The notes under the pieces: generated by a model
What the model saw: the letters and a program-made list of their open reading frames with translations, nothing else
What the model was told of the DNA's origin: nothing
Databases searched by the model: none
Program-made: the position numbers and the translations under genes
Shown here: piece by piece, positions 1 to 8,932 of the stretch
Position numbering within the stretch: position 1 is the stretch's first letter
How the letters are laid out: every line of letters begins with the position of its first letter
Assembly (NCBI GenBank): GCA_934097015.1
Contig: CAKONF010000002.1
Span: 13,845 to 77,844, forward strand
Direction: 5' to 3'
Source of the DNA: an uncultured Bacilli bacterium
GTDB taxonomy: Bacteria; Bacillota_I; Bacilli_A; RF39; UBA660
Length of the DNA stretch: 64,000 nucleotides

Positions 1-1
1 T

Positions 2-511
2 AGTATTGGTATTTATTCATATGAGTTATATAATGATTATGATGTAAAGAAAATTATTAGAATTGGAACTGGTGGTAGTTTAGATAAAAATGTTAAGGTC
101 AATGATATTGTACTTGCAGGAGCTAGCTACTCTCCATCGAGTTTTGCATATGTTTGGGGAAAAGATATCAGAAATGTAATTAATAGTAGTGAAGAATTAA
201 ATAATAAAATTATTAATGCTAGCAAAAAATTAAAAACAAAATTAATTACTGGTACTATTCTTACTGCAGATGTTTTTACAGTATATGCAAATATCGACCA
301 TATCTTAAAAAATGTACCAACACATATTAAATTATTATGTAATGAAATGGAAGCATTTGGATTGTTTCATGTTGCGGAATTATGTGGCAAAGAAGCAACT
401 GCATTAGTTAGTATCGTAGATAGTCCTTTTGAAAAAACCATGTTAAGTACAGAAGATAAAGAAAAAAAATTAAATGATATGATAATTTTAGCTCTTGAAA
501 GCATATTATAA
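2..511 (+). CDS. deoD: Purine nucleoside phosphorylase, DeoD type (5'-truncated by window edge)
   Basis: This is the 3' part of a DeoD-type (hexameric, low-molecular-mass) purine nucleoside phosphorylase. These enzymes split purine (deoxy)nucleosides with phosphate in nucleotide salvage in the cytosol. The visible part opens with SIGIYSYELY and IIRIGTGGS, the phosphate- and ribose-binding region of the family. It continues through NEMEAFGLFHVAELCGKEA, where the Met-Glu pair binds the ribose, and ends with the family's short helical tail (KKLNDMIILALESIL). About 170 residues are present; the family is about 235, so some 65 N-terminal residues lie outside the window. It is one of few plus-strand genes here. 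The family call is firm from the motifs. Confidence 0.93.
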   Translation, partial: SIGIYSYELYNDYDVKKIIRIGTGGSLDKNVKVNDIVLAGASYSPSSFAYVWGKDIRNVINSSEELNNKIINASKKLKTKLITGTILTADVFTVYANIDHILKNVPTHIKLLCNEMEAFGLFHVAELCGKEATALVSIVDSPFEKTMLSTEDKEKKLNDMIILALESIL

Positions 512-550
512 TTGTAATATACTAAAATTTATTAAGGAGATGATATTATT

Positions 551-736
551 ATGTTGCCTTTTGGTTATAATCCTGAAAATTATGGTGGTAAAGTTTGGTG
601 GAATGAAGAAAATCCAGAAATGTAAGAAAAATGGGAAACTCAAGAAGAATATGATAAATTTAAAGAAAATGGCGGAACTTGGTTAGAATACGTAGAGTAT
701 CGTAAAAGTATTAAAAAATTGCAAAAAAAATTGTGA
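551..736 (+). pseudogene. Small acidic/Trp-rich ORF with an in-frame TAA
   Basis: An ATG at 551 has a strong Shine-Dalgarno (AAGGAGA at 534-540, 10 nt upstream). The frame reads 24 codons starting MLPFGYNPENYGG, then meets TAA at 623-625. It continues open in the same frame (EKWETQEEYDKFKENGG ...) to a TGA at 734-736. Total length would be 61 codons. The downstream half looks like real protein (charged, Trp-Leu-Glu-Tyr motif), so this is most likely a small gene inactivated by one nonsense change, or a sequencing error there. I do not recognise the family. It follows deoD by 39 nt and may share its transcript. Confidence 0.5.
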
Positions 737-769
737 TTTTTTTTAATATAAATCACATTTTACTTTTTT

Positions 770-840
770 AAGTGCCATTTTGAGCTGGCATCACTCACTT
801 TATCAAGTACCATTTTGAGCTGGCATCACTCGCTTTTTTT
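770..840. repeat. Two-copy 35-bp tandem repeat with hairpin potential
   Basis: The 22-bp string CCATTTTGAGCTGGCATCACTC occurs twice without a mismatch, at 775-796 and 810-831, exactly 35 bp apart. The surrounding AAGT/ACTT and AAGT/GCTT bases let each copy fold as AAG...CCA/TGG...CTT. The second copy ends in a T-run (833-840). It sits just after the plus-strand genes and may act as their terminator. It could also be a remnant of a genome-wide intergenic repeat; two copies are too few to say. Confidence 0.6.
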
Positions 841-947
841 ATATTATATGCAATCATAAAATTTTAATTTCTAATTGCATTGATAATGTATCATATAATT
901 AAATAATTGTAAATAATATATAAACTATTTATTTAAGAATATATAAT

Positions 948-1098
948 TTATATATTTAACTTTGGGTCTTTCTTTAACGGAATATACTTTAAAACTTTTA
1001 CTATTCCTTTTTCATTTCCAAATGTATTACTTTCAGATTTGCCAACACATACTGGAACATTTTTTCCTGCTAAAGCCAATTCTTTTTTTCTCTTGCAT
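948..1098 (-). pseudogene. Frameshifted small gene remnant, unknown family
   Basis: On the minus strand an ATG at 1098 opens MQEKK and then leaves frame at a run of seven A residues. Dropping a single A from that run gives one continuous frame of 49 residues, MQEKKELALAGKNVPVCVG and onwards, ending in KKDPKLNI and TAA at 948-950. The stretch is exactly 3n+1 nt, as a one-base insertion predicts. There is an AAAGGAG about 30 nt upstream but no well-placed ribosome site. It lies directly downstream of the ASCH gene. I do not recognise a family. A homopolymer sequencing error is the main alternative. Confidence 0.35.
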
Positions 1099-1138
1099 TG
1101 TCAGATATTTATTTTTTTTCTTAGATTTTCTCCTTTTA

Positions 1139-1486
1139 TCAATTATTTATAATTTCAAATCTTATTCCAAGCACACCATATTTTTTTTGCTTTTCTTTTG
1201 TATAAAATTTTTCTAAATCTTCTAACAATTTTTCTTTACTCATATTTTTATCAGATAAAATACTTATATCAAAATCATTAAACATCTCTACAAAACTATT
1301 ATATCTTAATAATCCAATTACTTTAACATCAAAAGATTCATCTAAATTAGGTTCTTTTAAAAATTTAATTTTATCACCTAATTTAATACTTTGTCTTTTT
1401 TCATCATATAATCTTATTTCTATTCTCTTTGTTCCATTTAAAATATAATTAAAATATTCTGGTTGTAATTTCATAACATGTATCAT
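1139..1486 (-). CDS. ASCH-domain protein
   Basis: A 115-residue protein matching a single ASCH domain, a beta-barrel fold related to PUA that is thought to bind RNA or nucleotides. The N-terminal block LQPEYFNYILNGTKRIEIRL contains the family's G-x-K-x-x-E-x-R signature, followed by KLGDKIKF and a C-terminal YGVLGIRFEI strand. The family is usually 110-150 residues, so this is full length. The start has an AGAGGAATAATT-ATG ribosome site, and the gene begins 10 nt after the HD-domain gene, so the two are probably co-transcribed behind lepA. The molecular substrate cannot be told from sequence. Confidence 0.8.
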   Translation of the reverse strand: MIHVMKLQPEYFNYILNGTKRIEIRLYDEKRQSIKLGDKIKFLKEPNLDESFDVKVIGLLRYNSFVEMFNDFDISILSDKNMSKEKLLEDLEKFYTKEKQKKYGVLGIRFEIINN

Positions 1487-1496
1487 AATTATTCCT

Positions 1497-2063
1497 CTAT
1501 TCTGTTATATTATTATTTTCATCAAAATTAAATTGTACTTGTTTTCTACTTGCTAAAAAATCACACATATGAACAAATTTTTCTGTAACAGATTTTGGAA
1601 TAGGTAAAACTATATCAGAATAATTATTTGTATTAAATCTTCCCATATGACTTGCAACATTATTCTTTATTTCTAATCTTTCTTCTTCTGTTAAAGATAA
1701 TTTGTCTTTTATATTTTCTAATAATTCACCAATTAATAATGGATGTTCAAATACACTATATTTAGATTCTGTAAAACCATGTTTTAAACCATCATGAATT
1801 AATAAACTAATAATAATTATATCTTTTGTATGATTATCAAATTTATATATATCAAATAAATTATGTGCTAAACAAACAGCAGCCTTAACATGTCTAACTA
1901 ATCCTTGTTCTCCTAAAGCATATTTAGGATGATATTTTCCAGTAGAAGCAGCTTGTACTCTATAAAAATAATCTGGTAAATTATTTAATATTATTTTTGC
2001 ATTTTCTTTTAATCTTTCATCTTGTATATAATCTAATTCCACATTAAATATATCACTTTTCAT
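1497..2063 (-). CDS. HD-domain phosphohydrolase
   Basis: A 188-residue soluble protein with an HD-superfamily metal-site pattern: His in GLVRHVKAAV, the His-Asp pair in ISLLIHDGLKHG, and further His residues in FEHPLLIGE and ASHMGR. The spacing H...HD...H...H is that of metal-dependent HD hydrolases, which act on nucleotides or other phosphoesters in the cytosol. The substrate is not evident. A good GAGGTATTT-ATG site supports the start. It sits 7 nt after lepA and just before the ASCH gene, which suggests a three-gene transcription unit with no obvious shared pathway. Confidence 0.75.
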   Translation of the reverse strand: MKSDIFNVELDYIQDERLKENAKIILNNLPDYFYRVQAASTGKYHPKYALGEQGLVRHVKAAVCLAHNLFDIYKFDNHTKDIIIISLLIHDGLKHGFTESKYSVFEHPLLIGELLENIKDKLSLTEEERLEIKNNVASHMGRFNTNNYSDIVLPIPKSVTEKFVHMCDFLASRKQVQFNFDENNNITE

Positions 2064-2070
2064 AAATACC

Positions 2071-3864
2071 TCACTTATTTGTTTTTAAAACTTGTAAAAA
2101 TGCTTCTGGTGGTATTTCTACATTACCTACCATTTTCATTCTTTTCTTTCCTTCTTTTTGTTTTTCTAGTAATTTTCTCTTTCTAGATATATCTCCACCA
2201 TAACATTTAGCTAATACATTTTTTTTCATAGCGCTAATATTTTCTCTTGCAATAACTTTAGATCCAATACTTGCTTGTATAGGAACTTGAAATAATTGTC
2301 TTGGAATTATTTTTTTTAAATTTTCAACAGTTTCTTTTCCTCTGTTATAAGCAACATCTTTATGTACTATACTTGATAATGCATCAACAATTTCTCCATT
2401 TATTAATATATCCATTTTCACTAAATCACTTTGTTTATAATCAGATAATTCATAATCAAATGAAGCATAACCTTTAGTATATGATTTTAATTTATCGAAG
2501 AAATCATATACTATTTCTGAAAGTGGTAATTCATAATGAATATTAACCCTTGTTTTATCTATATATTCTAAATTTTTATAAATTCCTCTTTTTTCACTAC
2601 ATAAATCCATAATTGGTCCAATATATTCACTAGGTACAAATATACTTGCACTAACAAAAGGTTCTTTTATACATTCAATATTTACTTTATCTGGCATTTC
2701 ATTAGGAGCATGTATAAGTACTTTTTCTTTATTAGTTTTTATAACTTCATAAACAACACTTGGACTAGTGGCAATGATATCTATCCCAAACTCTCTTTCA
2801 ATTCTTTCTTCAATTATTTCCATATGTAATAATCCTAAGAAACCTACTCTAAATCCAAATCCTAATGCTATACTTGTTACAGGTTCATAAGTAAGTGCAG
2901 CATCATTTAATTTTAATTTTTCTAGTGCTTCACGTAAACTTTCAAATTTATTTGGTTCGATTGGAAATAATCCACTATATACCATAGGTTTCATTGGTTT
3001 ATAGCCGTCAAGAGGGAATTCAGCTGGATTATCATCTAATGTAATTGTATCTCCTACATTAACGTCGTCAATACTTTTTATTGATGCGTTTATCCAACCT
3101 ACTTGTCCGCTAGAAAGTTCATTTAATTTTTTTTCTTTTGGTGTATTAACACCTAATTCAACTACTTCGTAAACAGCATTAGTTGCCATAAATCTAATTT
3201 TATCTTTTAATTTTATTTTACCTGTTTCTAATTTAACAGATAATATTACTCCTCTATAAGGGTCAAAATATGAATCAAATATTAAAGCTTTAGTTGGTGA
3301 TGCGATATCAATTTTAGGTGCTGGAATAACCTCAATTATTTTATCCAATAGTTTATCTACACCTTCTCCTGTTTTACCACTACATAAAACTATATCTTCT
3401 TTTTTAAATCCTAAAACATCTATAAGTTCATTTGATACTTTTTCTATATTAGCATTAGGTAAATCTATTTTATTTATAACTGGAATAATAGTTAAATCAT
3501 TGTTTAGTGCTAAATATAGATTTGCTAATGTTTGAGCTTCTATACCTTGTGCTGCATCGACTATTAAAAGTGCTCCATCACATGCTTTTAGACTACGTGA
3601 TACTTCATAAGAAAAATCTACATGTCCTGGGGTATCTATTAAATGCAATGTATATTCTTCATTTTTATATTTATAGTGTAATTCAACTGCATTTAATTTT
3701 ATAGTAATTCCACGTTCTCTTTCTATATCCATAGAATCTAGTAATTGATCTTTCATATCATGTTTATCTACACTATGCGTTAATTCTAATATTCTATCTG
3801 CAAGAGTACTTTTACCATGGTCTATATGTGCAATTATAGAAAAATTTCTAATTTTATTATTCAT
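2071..3864 (-). CDS. lepA: Elongation factor 4 (back-translocating GTPase LepA)
   Basis: A 597-residue translational GTPase of the LepA/EF4 family, which acts on the ribosome during stalled translocation or subunit maturation. The G1 motif [15 protein letters not shown] is near residue 12, G2 includes RERGIT, G3 is DTPGHVDF and G4 is NKID. These are followed by the EF-G-like domains II, III and V and the LepA-specific C-terminal domain ([20 protein letters not shown], then [11 protein letters not shown]). The length is normal for the family. The ribosome site is GGGTGATGATAAA-ATG. It heads the lepA-HD-ASCH unit. Confidence 0.97.
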   Translation of the reverse strand: MNNKIRNFSIIAHIDHGKSTLADRILELTHSVDKHDMKDQLLDSMDIERERGITIKLNAVELHYKYKNEEYTLHLIDTPGHVDFSYEVSRSLKACDGALLIVDAAQGIEAQTLANLYLALNNDLTIIPVINKIDLPNANIEKVSNELIDVLGFKKEDIVLCSGKTGEGVDKLLDKIIEVIPAPKIDIASPTKALIFDSYFDPYRGVILSVKLETGKIKLKDKIRFMATNAVYEVVELGVNTPKEKKLNELSSGQVGWINASIKSIDDVNVGDTITLDDNPAEFPLDGYKPMKPMVYSGLFPIEPNKFESLREALEKLKLNDAALTYEPVTSIALGFGFRVGFLGLLHMEIIEERIEREFGIDIIATSPSVVYEVIKTNKEKVLIHAPNEMPDKVNIECIKEPFVSASIFVPSEYIGPIMDLCSEKRGIYKNLEYIDKTRVNIHYELPLSEIVYDFFDKLKSYTKGYASFDYELSDYKQSDLVKMDILINGEIVDALSSIVHKDVAYNRGKETVENLKKIIPRQLFQVPIQASIGSKVIARENISAMKKNVLAKCYGGDISRKRKLLEKQKEGKKRMKMVGNVEIPPEAFLQVLKTNK

Positions 3865-3902
3865 TTTATCATCACCCGACTACTAACTATTTTATCATAT
3901 AA

Positions 3903-3934
3903 TTTAAAAAACACATAGAATTTATTTATGTGTT
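3903..3934 (-). terminator. Rho-independent terminator
   Basis: The stem AACACATA (3910-3917) pairs with TATGTGTT (3927-3934), followed on the minus strand by TTTTTTAAAT. It overlaps the last codons of the 3926-4456 gene and separates that gene from lepA. Confidence 0.75.
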
Positions 3935-4456
3935 CTTATTATCCTTTTTTAAAACTTTAACTTTAGTTTCTTCTTTACTATCATCATATTTTTTTATTAA
4001 ATCATTTATTATTTTTCTATATTCTTTTAATTCGTCAATATAAGAATACTCACTTTTTTCTATGAAATTCTTCTCAATAGTTTTCTTTATTTCATGTGTA
4101 TATACATTATCCTTTAATAACGCTTTTTCTATTTCATTTACTTTATCATCAATTTGTTTGTCTATTTCTTTTTCTGATTTTCGATTTTTATGCAATTCTT
4201 TAAGCACCATTACAGCAATAGACATAACTACACTAAAATCTGTTATGGTTAGAAAAAAAATTAGTATTTTTCCTAGTAAATAAGTGGAGTCAGCCACTAA
4301 AGTACTTGCAAAAACCATAAACGCAGCTGAAATCATAAGTATGATTACTGGAATTAAAATTGTTATAAATTTTAATTCCTTTTTATCTTTCTTTTGTTCT
4401 GCCAAATCTACTAAGTCAAATTTTAATTTCTCATAATACCTTTTCTTATTTTTCAT
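3926..4456 (-). CDS. Two-TM membrane protein with charged cytosolic tail
   Basis: A 176-residue protein of unknown family. After a basic, Lys-rich N-terminus there are two hydrophobic segments (about residues 28-52, FITILIPVIILMISAAFMVF; and about 58-84). The remaining C-terminal half is highly charged (KNRKSEKEIDKQIDDK and beyond) and looks like a coiled coil or helical tail. The start is supported by AAAGGAGTGGAATTAAC-ATG. It lies between polA and lepA with its own terminator. No enzymatic motif is visible, so function is not assigned. Confidence 0.65.
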   Translation of the reverse strand: MKNKKRYYEKLKFDLVDLAEQKKDKKELKFITILIPVIILMISAAFMVFASTLVADSTYLLGKILIFFLTITDFSVVMSIAVMVLKELHKNRKSEKEIDKQIDDKVNEIEKALLKDNVYTHEIKKTIEKNFIEKSEYSYIDELKEYRKIINDLIKKYDDSKEETKVKVLKKDNKNT

Positions 4457-4489
4457 GTTAATTCCACTCCTTTGTGGAGTAGTATTATA

Positions 4490-7042
4490 TCATTTTGTCT
4501 CATAAAGGTCAATTCCATAGTCATGACTAACATCTAATGGTACTTTTAATTTAACAACATTTTTCATTATGTCACTAACTAATTCTTCTAATTCTTCTTT
4601 TTCTTCTTTAACCACATCAAATATTAATTCATCATGTATTTGTAATAACATTTTACTATTTAATTTACGTTTTGTTATTTCTTTATCAATATTTACCATA
4701 GCCATCTTTATAATATCAGCACTAGTTCCTTGTATTGGAGTATTAAGTGCAATTCTTTCTCCACTCATACGTACCATGTAATTTGGATTATTCAATTCCT
4801 CTATTACTCTTTTTCTTTTAAATAGTGTTCTTACACTACCATCTTCTTTAGCTTCTTTAACTATATTATCCATATAATTTTTAACACCTGGATATAATTC
4901 ATAATATTTATCTATAAATTTTTTAGCATCAATTATGCTTAGTCCTATATTTTCTCCTAAGCCAAATCCGCTTATACCGTAAACTATACCAAATATAACA
5001 GCCTTTGCAGTATGTCTCATTATTTTAGTGACATCTTCTTTAGGAACACCAAATATATCACTAGCAACAAATGTATGAATATCTTCACCATTTACAAATG
5101 CACTTATTAATTCTTTTGAATCGCTTATATGTGCTAATATTCTTAATTCTATTTGACTATAGTCAGCACTTAAAAACATATCATTTTCAGGTAAAAATGC
5201 TTTTCTTATAAGTCTTCCCAACTCGTCTTTTGCTGGTAAATTTTGTAAATTAGGTTCCGTACTAGAAAGTCTTCCAGTTCTAGTTAATGTTTGTTTATAA
5301 ATAGTATGTATCTTACCATCTTCCATTATATAATTCTTTAATCCCTCAACATAAGTACCTTGTAATTTAGTTAAATTTCTATATTCTTGAATTAATGGAA
5401 CTATCGGATGGTCATTCATTATTTTTTCTAATACTTTACTATCTGTAGAATAACCAGTTTTAGTTTTCTTAGCATGTTTTAATCCTAACTTCTCAAACAA
5501 TATACTTCCTAATTGTTTAGAACTAGATATATTAAATTCTTCTCCTGCAGCAATATATATATCTTGAGTTAATTTATTTATTTTACTTGTTAATTCAACA
5601 CTCATTTTATCTAATATATTTTTATCACATTTAATTCCATTAAATTCCATTTTAGTAAGTACATTAATTAAAGGCATTTCAACATTAGCAAACAAATCAT
5701 ACATATCTTCTAACTTTAATTTCTTTATATATTCATCTCTAATATCATTAATATATTTAGCTTTTCTAACTACATTATATTCTAAATTACCACCTTTTTT
5801 ATAAAAGTCATATAATTCATCTATATTAATACCATCATTTTTCATTAATATACCTAAATCTTCTCTATAATTATAGTTTAATAAATCTGCTACTATTAAA
5901 TGATCATATATAGTATTATCAATAATATATCCTACTAAACAATTATTCTTTTTTAAATCAAATGTATATTTTATACTATCTTTAATATATTTTAATACAT
6001 CATTAATCATATCTTTTTTTACAAAGAATAAATTATCTTTATCATATAATCCCATACCTAGTATATTACCAAAATGATAATTAAATTTATCACATTCAAT
6101 GTAATAACTAATTATATTATCTTTATTTATTTCATTAACATTATTTAATATTTTATATTCTATGTTTACTTCTATTTCTTTCTTTTCAAATTTTTTCATA
6201 AAACTATAAAATTCTAATTCTTCAAATATATTAGATAATTCACTAGTTTTTTCTCCACTATATTTCATATCTTCTAATGTATCACTTATTGGTACATCTA
6301 AGTATATAGTTGCAATTTTTTTTGAAAAGAATGCACTTTCTTTATCATTAACTAATTTTTCTTTTAATTTACCACTAATATCATCTATATGATCATATAA
6401 GTTTTCAATAGTATCATATTCTCTAATTAATTTAATTGCTGTTTTTTCTCCTATTCCTTTTACTCCTGGAATATTATCACTAGCATCTCCCATTAGTGCT
6501 TTTAAATCAATAATTCTTATAGGGGCAAAACCATATTCTTCTTTAAAACTATTTACATTGTACCTAATATAATCTTTTGATTTCAAACATTTTACTTCTA
6601 TTTCTTCATTTATTAATTGTAATAAATCTTTATCACTAGAAACGATTAAAGCTTCAAAATCTGGATCTATATACGCTCTTTTAGATAATGTTCCAATTAT
6701 ATCATCAGCTTCATAATTTTCTATTTCATAATGTTTTATCCCCATAGCATCTAATATTTTTTTAGCAACAGGCATTTGCATTTTTAATTCATCAGGAGTT
6801 TTATTTCTACCATCTTTATATTCTTTATATAAATCTTTTCTAAAATTTTTACCTATATCAAATGCAACTGCTATATGAGTTGGCTTTTCTTCATCTATTA
6901 TTTTATTCATCATGTTTACAAAGCCATATAATGCATTAGTATAAAATCCTTTACTATTTTTCATTAAATTACCACTGTATGCAGTTGCATAGTAACTTCT
7001 AAACATTAAATTATTTCCATCTATTAGTATTATTTTTTTCAC
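4490..7042 (-). CDS. polA: DNA polymerase I
   Basis: An 850-residue family A DNA polymerase for gap filling and primer removal. The N-terminal 5'-3' flap nuclease domain is intact (ILIDGNNLMFRSYY, the acidic cluster NYEADDIIGTLS, and ALMGDASDNIPGVKGIGEKT). The middle proofreading domain is divergent and lacks a clear acidic set, as in many Firmicutes. The polymerase domain has motif A DYSQIELRILAHIS (about residue 625), motif B RHTAKAVIFGIVYG and motif C QIHDELIFDV. I choose the second GTG at 7042 because AGGTGG overlaps the first GTG at 7051 and is correctly spaced from this one. Confidence 0.96.
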   Translation of the reverse strand: MKKIILIDGNNLMFRSYYATAYSGNLMKNSKGFYTNALYGFVNMMNKIIDEEKPTHIAVAFDIGKNFRKDLYKEYKDGRNKTPDELKMQMPVAKKILDAMGIKHYEIENYEADDIIGTLSKRAYIDPDFEALIVSSDKDLLQLINEEIEVKCLKSKDYIRYNVNSFKEEYGFAPIRIIDLKALMGDASDNIPGVKGIGEKTAIKLIREYDTIENLYDHIDDISGKLKEKLVNDKESAFFSKKIATIYLDVPISDTLEDMKYSGEKTSELSNIFEELEFYSFMKKFEKKEIEVNIEYKILNNVNEINKDNIISYYIECDKFNYHFGNILGMGLYDKDNLFFVKKDMINDVLKYIKDSIKYTFDLKKNNCLVGYIIDNTIYDHLIVADLLNYNYREDLGILMKNDGINIDELYDFYKKGGNLEYNVVRKAKYINDIRDEYIKKLKLEDMYDLFANVEMPLINVLTKMEFNGIKCDKNILDKMSVELTSKINKLTQDIYIAAGEEFNISSSKQLGSILFEKLGLKHAKKTKTGYSTDSKVLEKIMNDHPIVPLIQEYRNLTKLQGTYVEGLKNYIMEDGKIHTIYKQTLTRTGRLSSTEPNLQNLPAKDELGRLIRKAFLPENDMFLSADYSQIELRILAHISDSKELISAFVNGEDIHTFVASDIFGVPKEDVTKIMRHTAKAVIFGIVYGISGFGLGENIGLSIIDAKKFIDKYYELYPGVKNYMDNIVKEAKEDGSVRTLFKRKRVIEELNNPNYMVRMSGERIALNTPIQGTSADIIKMAMVNIDKEITKRKLNSKMLLQIHDELIFDVVKEEKEELEELVSDIMKNVVKLKVPLDVSHDYGIDLYETK

Positions 7043-7203
7043 TTTTACCACCTACTAATATTTTACTATAATAATAGTATTTTACAAAGAGTTTTATATA
7101 ATCTTACATTTTTTCTATAACAAATTTGATTTTTGTTATTACGTTTTATTTGGAATAATCATAAAAAAAATTAAATGGAGATAAATAATTACACTAAAAT
7201 TAT

Positions 7204-7800
7204 TTATAAGTTTCTTTTGTGAATATTTTCTTCGTCTAAAGGTTCTTTGTAAATAGATTTGTATAATTCAATAGGATCGTTATATAAAGTTTCTGATTTT
7301 TTGTGAATTTCCCAATCATTACAATACCTTGAATCCAAAATTTCTATAGGAGTTTTAAATGGGTAGTGTTCTTTTATAAAATCAGAATATATAATCATAT
7401 GTGTGTTGGAATGATATAAAATTAAAACATCTTCATTCATAAAACTGATACACTTACCACCTAATGCGGGTTTTGTCCTTCTTCCATATTTTCCAACATA
7501 TTTACTTTCCTTTAAAAATTTCATAAAATCAATATAATCTTTTTCTAACTCTTGTTCTGTTATAGGAATACATCTTTTACCACCAAAACTGTCTCTGCTT
7601 TTTAAGAAAAACTTGTTATTATATATAATTAAACGATGTATATCATTAACACCACTATAATCAAGTTGGCCTTCTTCTACATCAAATGCTTTACCATTAA
7701 AAAAGTACGAAAGTCTTTTTAAACTATCAGCTAATTCTTTACTAGCAGGTTTTGGTCCTTTTTTTAAAAATAATTGTCCTTGTATATATATTTTTTGCAT
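7204..7800 (-). CDS. Conserved hypothetical protein, unknown function
   Basis: A 198-residue soluble protein with no motif I recognise and no membrane segment. The composition is ordinary for a globular protein (AKKGPKPA-like basic N-terminus, several Trp, Tyr and Cys residues, SFGGKRCIP and PALGGKCISF as Gly/Cys-containing turns). A GGATGTGATTTT-ATG ribosome site supports the start. It is a stand-alone gene between polA and nrnA. I name no function. Confidence 0.55.
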   Translation of the reverse strand: MQKIYIQGQLFLKKGPKPASKELADSLKRLSYFFNGKAFDVEEGQLDYSGVNDIHRLIIYNNKFFLKSRDSFGGKRCIPITEQELEKDYIDFMKFLKESKYVGKYGRRTKPALGGKCISFMNEDVLILYHSNTHMIIYSDFIKEHYPFKTPIEILDSRYCNDWEIHKKSETLYNDPIELYKSIYKEPLDEENIHKRNL

Positions 7801-7900
7801 AAAATCACATCCATAGTAATGATAATAACATAATTTATATTACTTTTCAATAAATATAAGGGTAGTATGATAACTAATTTAATAATTATAACATTTTTTA

Positions 7901-7940
7901 AATAAAAAGACTATTAACAAAATTTATTTGTCAACAGTCT
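7901..7940 (-). terminator. Rho-independent terminator of ackA-nrnA
   Basis: A 14-bp stem, AGACTGTTGACAAA on the minus strand (7940-7927) pairing with TTTGTTAATAGTCT (7921-7908) through two G:U pairs, is followed by TTTTTATT. It lies 23 nt after the nrnA stop. Confidence 0.82.
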
Positions 7941-7962
7941 GAATACTTGTCTTACGACACGT

Positions 7963-8925
7963 TTATTTTATATTCTCTTTATATTCTTTTGTTCTTTGAT
8001 CTAATTCTTTGAATAAATTATCTACATCTTCTTCACTTTGTATTCGTGCACCACTTGCAAATATATGTCCTCCACCATTATATTTTTGTGCAACATCATT
8101 TATTATTGGACCTCTACTTCTTATATTTATTTTATGAATGTTATTTTTTTCATCATAACTAGAGAAAGCCCAGCAATAAAGTTCTTTTATAAAATTAAAA
8201 TTGTTTATCATGTTGCTAGCTGATGATGAATCTACTTTAAACTCATCTATTATTTTTTTATCTATTTTTATGTATCCAAAGTTATTTTCTGTAATTGTCA
8301 TATTTAATGTTATATATGATTGAAACTTTACTTCGTTAATTGACCTTGTATACAAGTTATTATACAATTCTGACATATTTAGATTATAATCCTCTAATAG
8401 ATTAGTTATTAACTTGAATGTTTTTGGACTTGTATAACTTAATAAAAATCTATCACTATCTGCAACTATACCTAAAAATAAATTTGAAGCAATGTTTTGA
8501 TTTATTTTTAATTTGCTGTTATATAATAATTCTGTAATTAGTTCACATGTACTTGATGCATGTTCATTTACTAATTCTATATTTGCTATATCTTCTACAC
8601 TTGGATGATGATCTATTCTTATTACACAATCATAGTTATCATAATTTATGCCATCAATTCTTGATTTATTTGGTACATCTAATACGATTAACAAAGGTTT
8701 TGTTAATATGTTATCATCAATTCTATCTAATTCTCCAAAGTATTTAAATTTTGAAACACTATTTCCAACTGCATATACATTTTTTTTTGGATATGTAAGC
8801 TTAATTGAATCTCTTAATGCAATTTCACTAGCAAGGGCATCAGGATCTGGTCCTCTATGTCTTGCTATTACAATTTCATTATATTCTTTTATTTTTTTTG
8901 CTATTTGTTTTATGTTATTAAACAT
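7963..8925 (-). CDS. nrnA: DHH/DHHA1 phosphoesterase, NrnA-like
   Basis: A 320-residue bifunctional-type nanoRNase/pAp-phosphatase of the DHH superfamily, which degrades 2-5 nt RNA and recycles 3'-phosphoadenosine-5'-phosphate. The N-terminal ARHRGPDPDALASE corresponds to motif I, VLDVPN to motif II and IDHHPSVE to the DHH motif. The C-terminal DHHA1 domain ends with GGGHIFASGARI, the substrate-binding glycine motif. Length fits NrnA (about 310-325). It begins 7 nt after ackA with the site TAGGTGAATA-ATG, so the two are co-transcribed. Choice of NrnA over other DHH proteins rests on length and architecture. Confidence 0.88.
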   Translation of the reverse strand: MFNNIKQIAKKIKEYNEIVIARHRGPDPDALASEIALRDSIKLTYPKKNVYAVGNSVSKFKYFGELDRIDDNILTKPLLIVLDVPNKSRIDGINYDNYDCVIRIDHHPSVEDIANIELVNEHASSTCELITELLYNSKLKINQNIASNLFLGIVADSDRFLLSYTSPKTFKLITNLLEDYNLNMSELYNNLYTRSINEVKFQSYITLNMTITENNFGYIKIDKKIIDEFKVDSSSASNMINNFNFIKELYCWAFSSYDEKNNIHKINIRSRGPIINDVAQKYNGGGHIFASGARIQSEEDVDNLFKELDQRTKEYKENIK

Positions 8926-8932
8926 TATTCAC

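Noticed and set aside
770..840. Start of a CRISPR array
   Set aside because: Only two copies; the unit spacing of 35 bp leaves a 13-bp gap, too short for spacers, and no cas gene is near.
962..1216. A Phe/Leu-rich 84-codon plus-strand frame
   Set aside because: It is antisense to the end of the ASCH gene and to the frameshifted ORF; the hydrophobic composition comes from A-rich coding on the other strand, and no SD precedes it.
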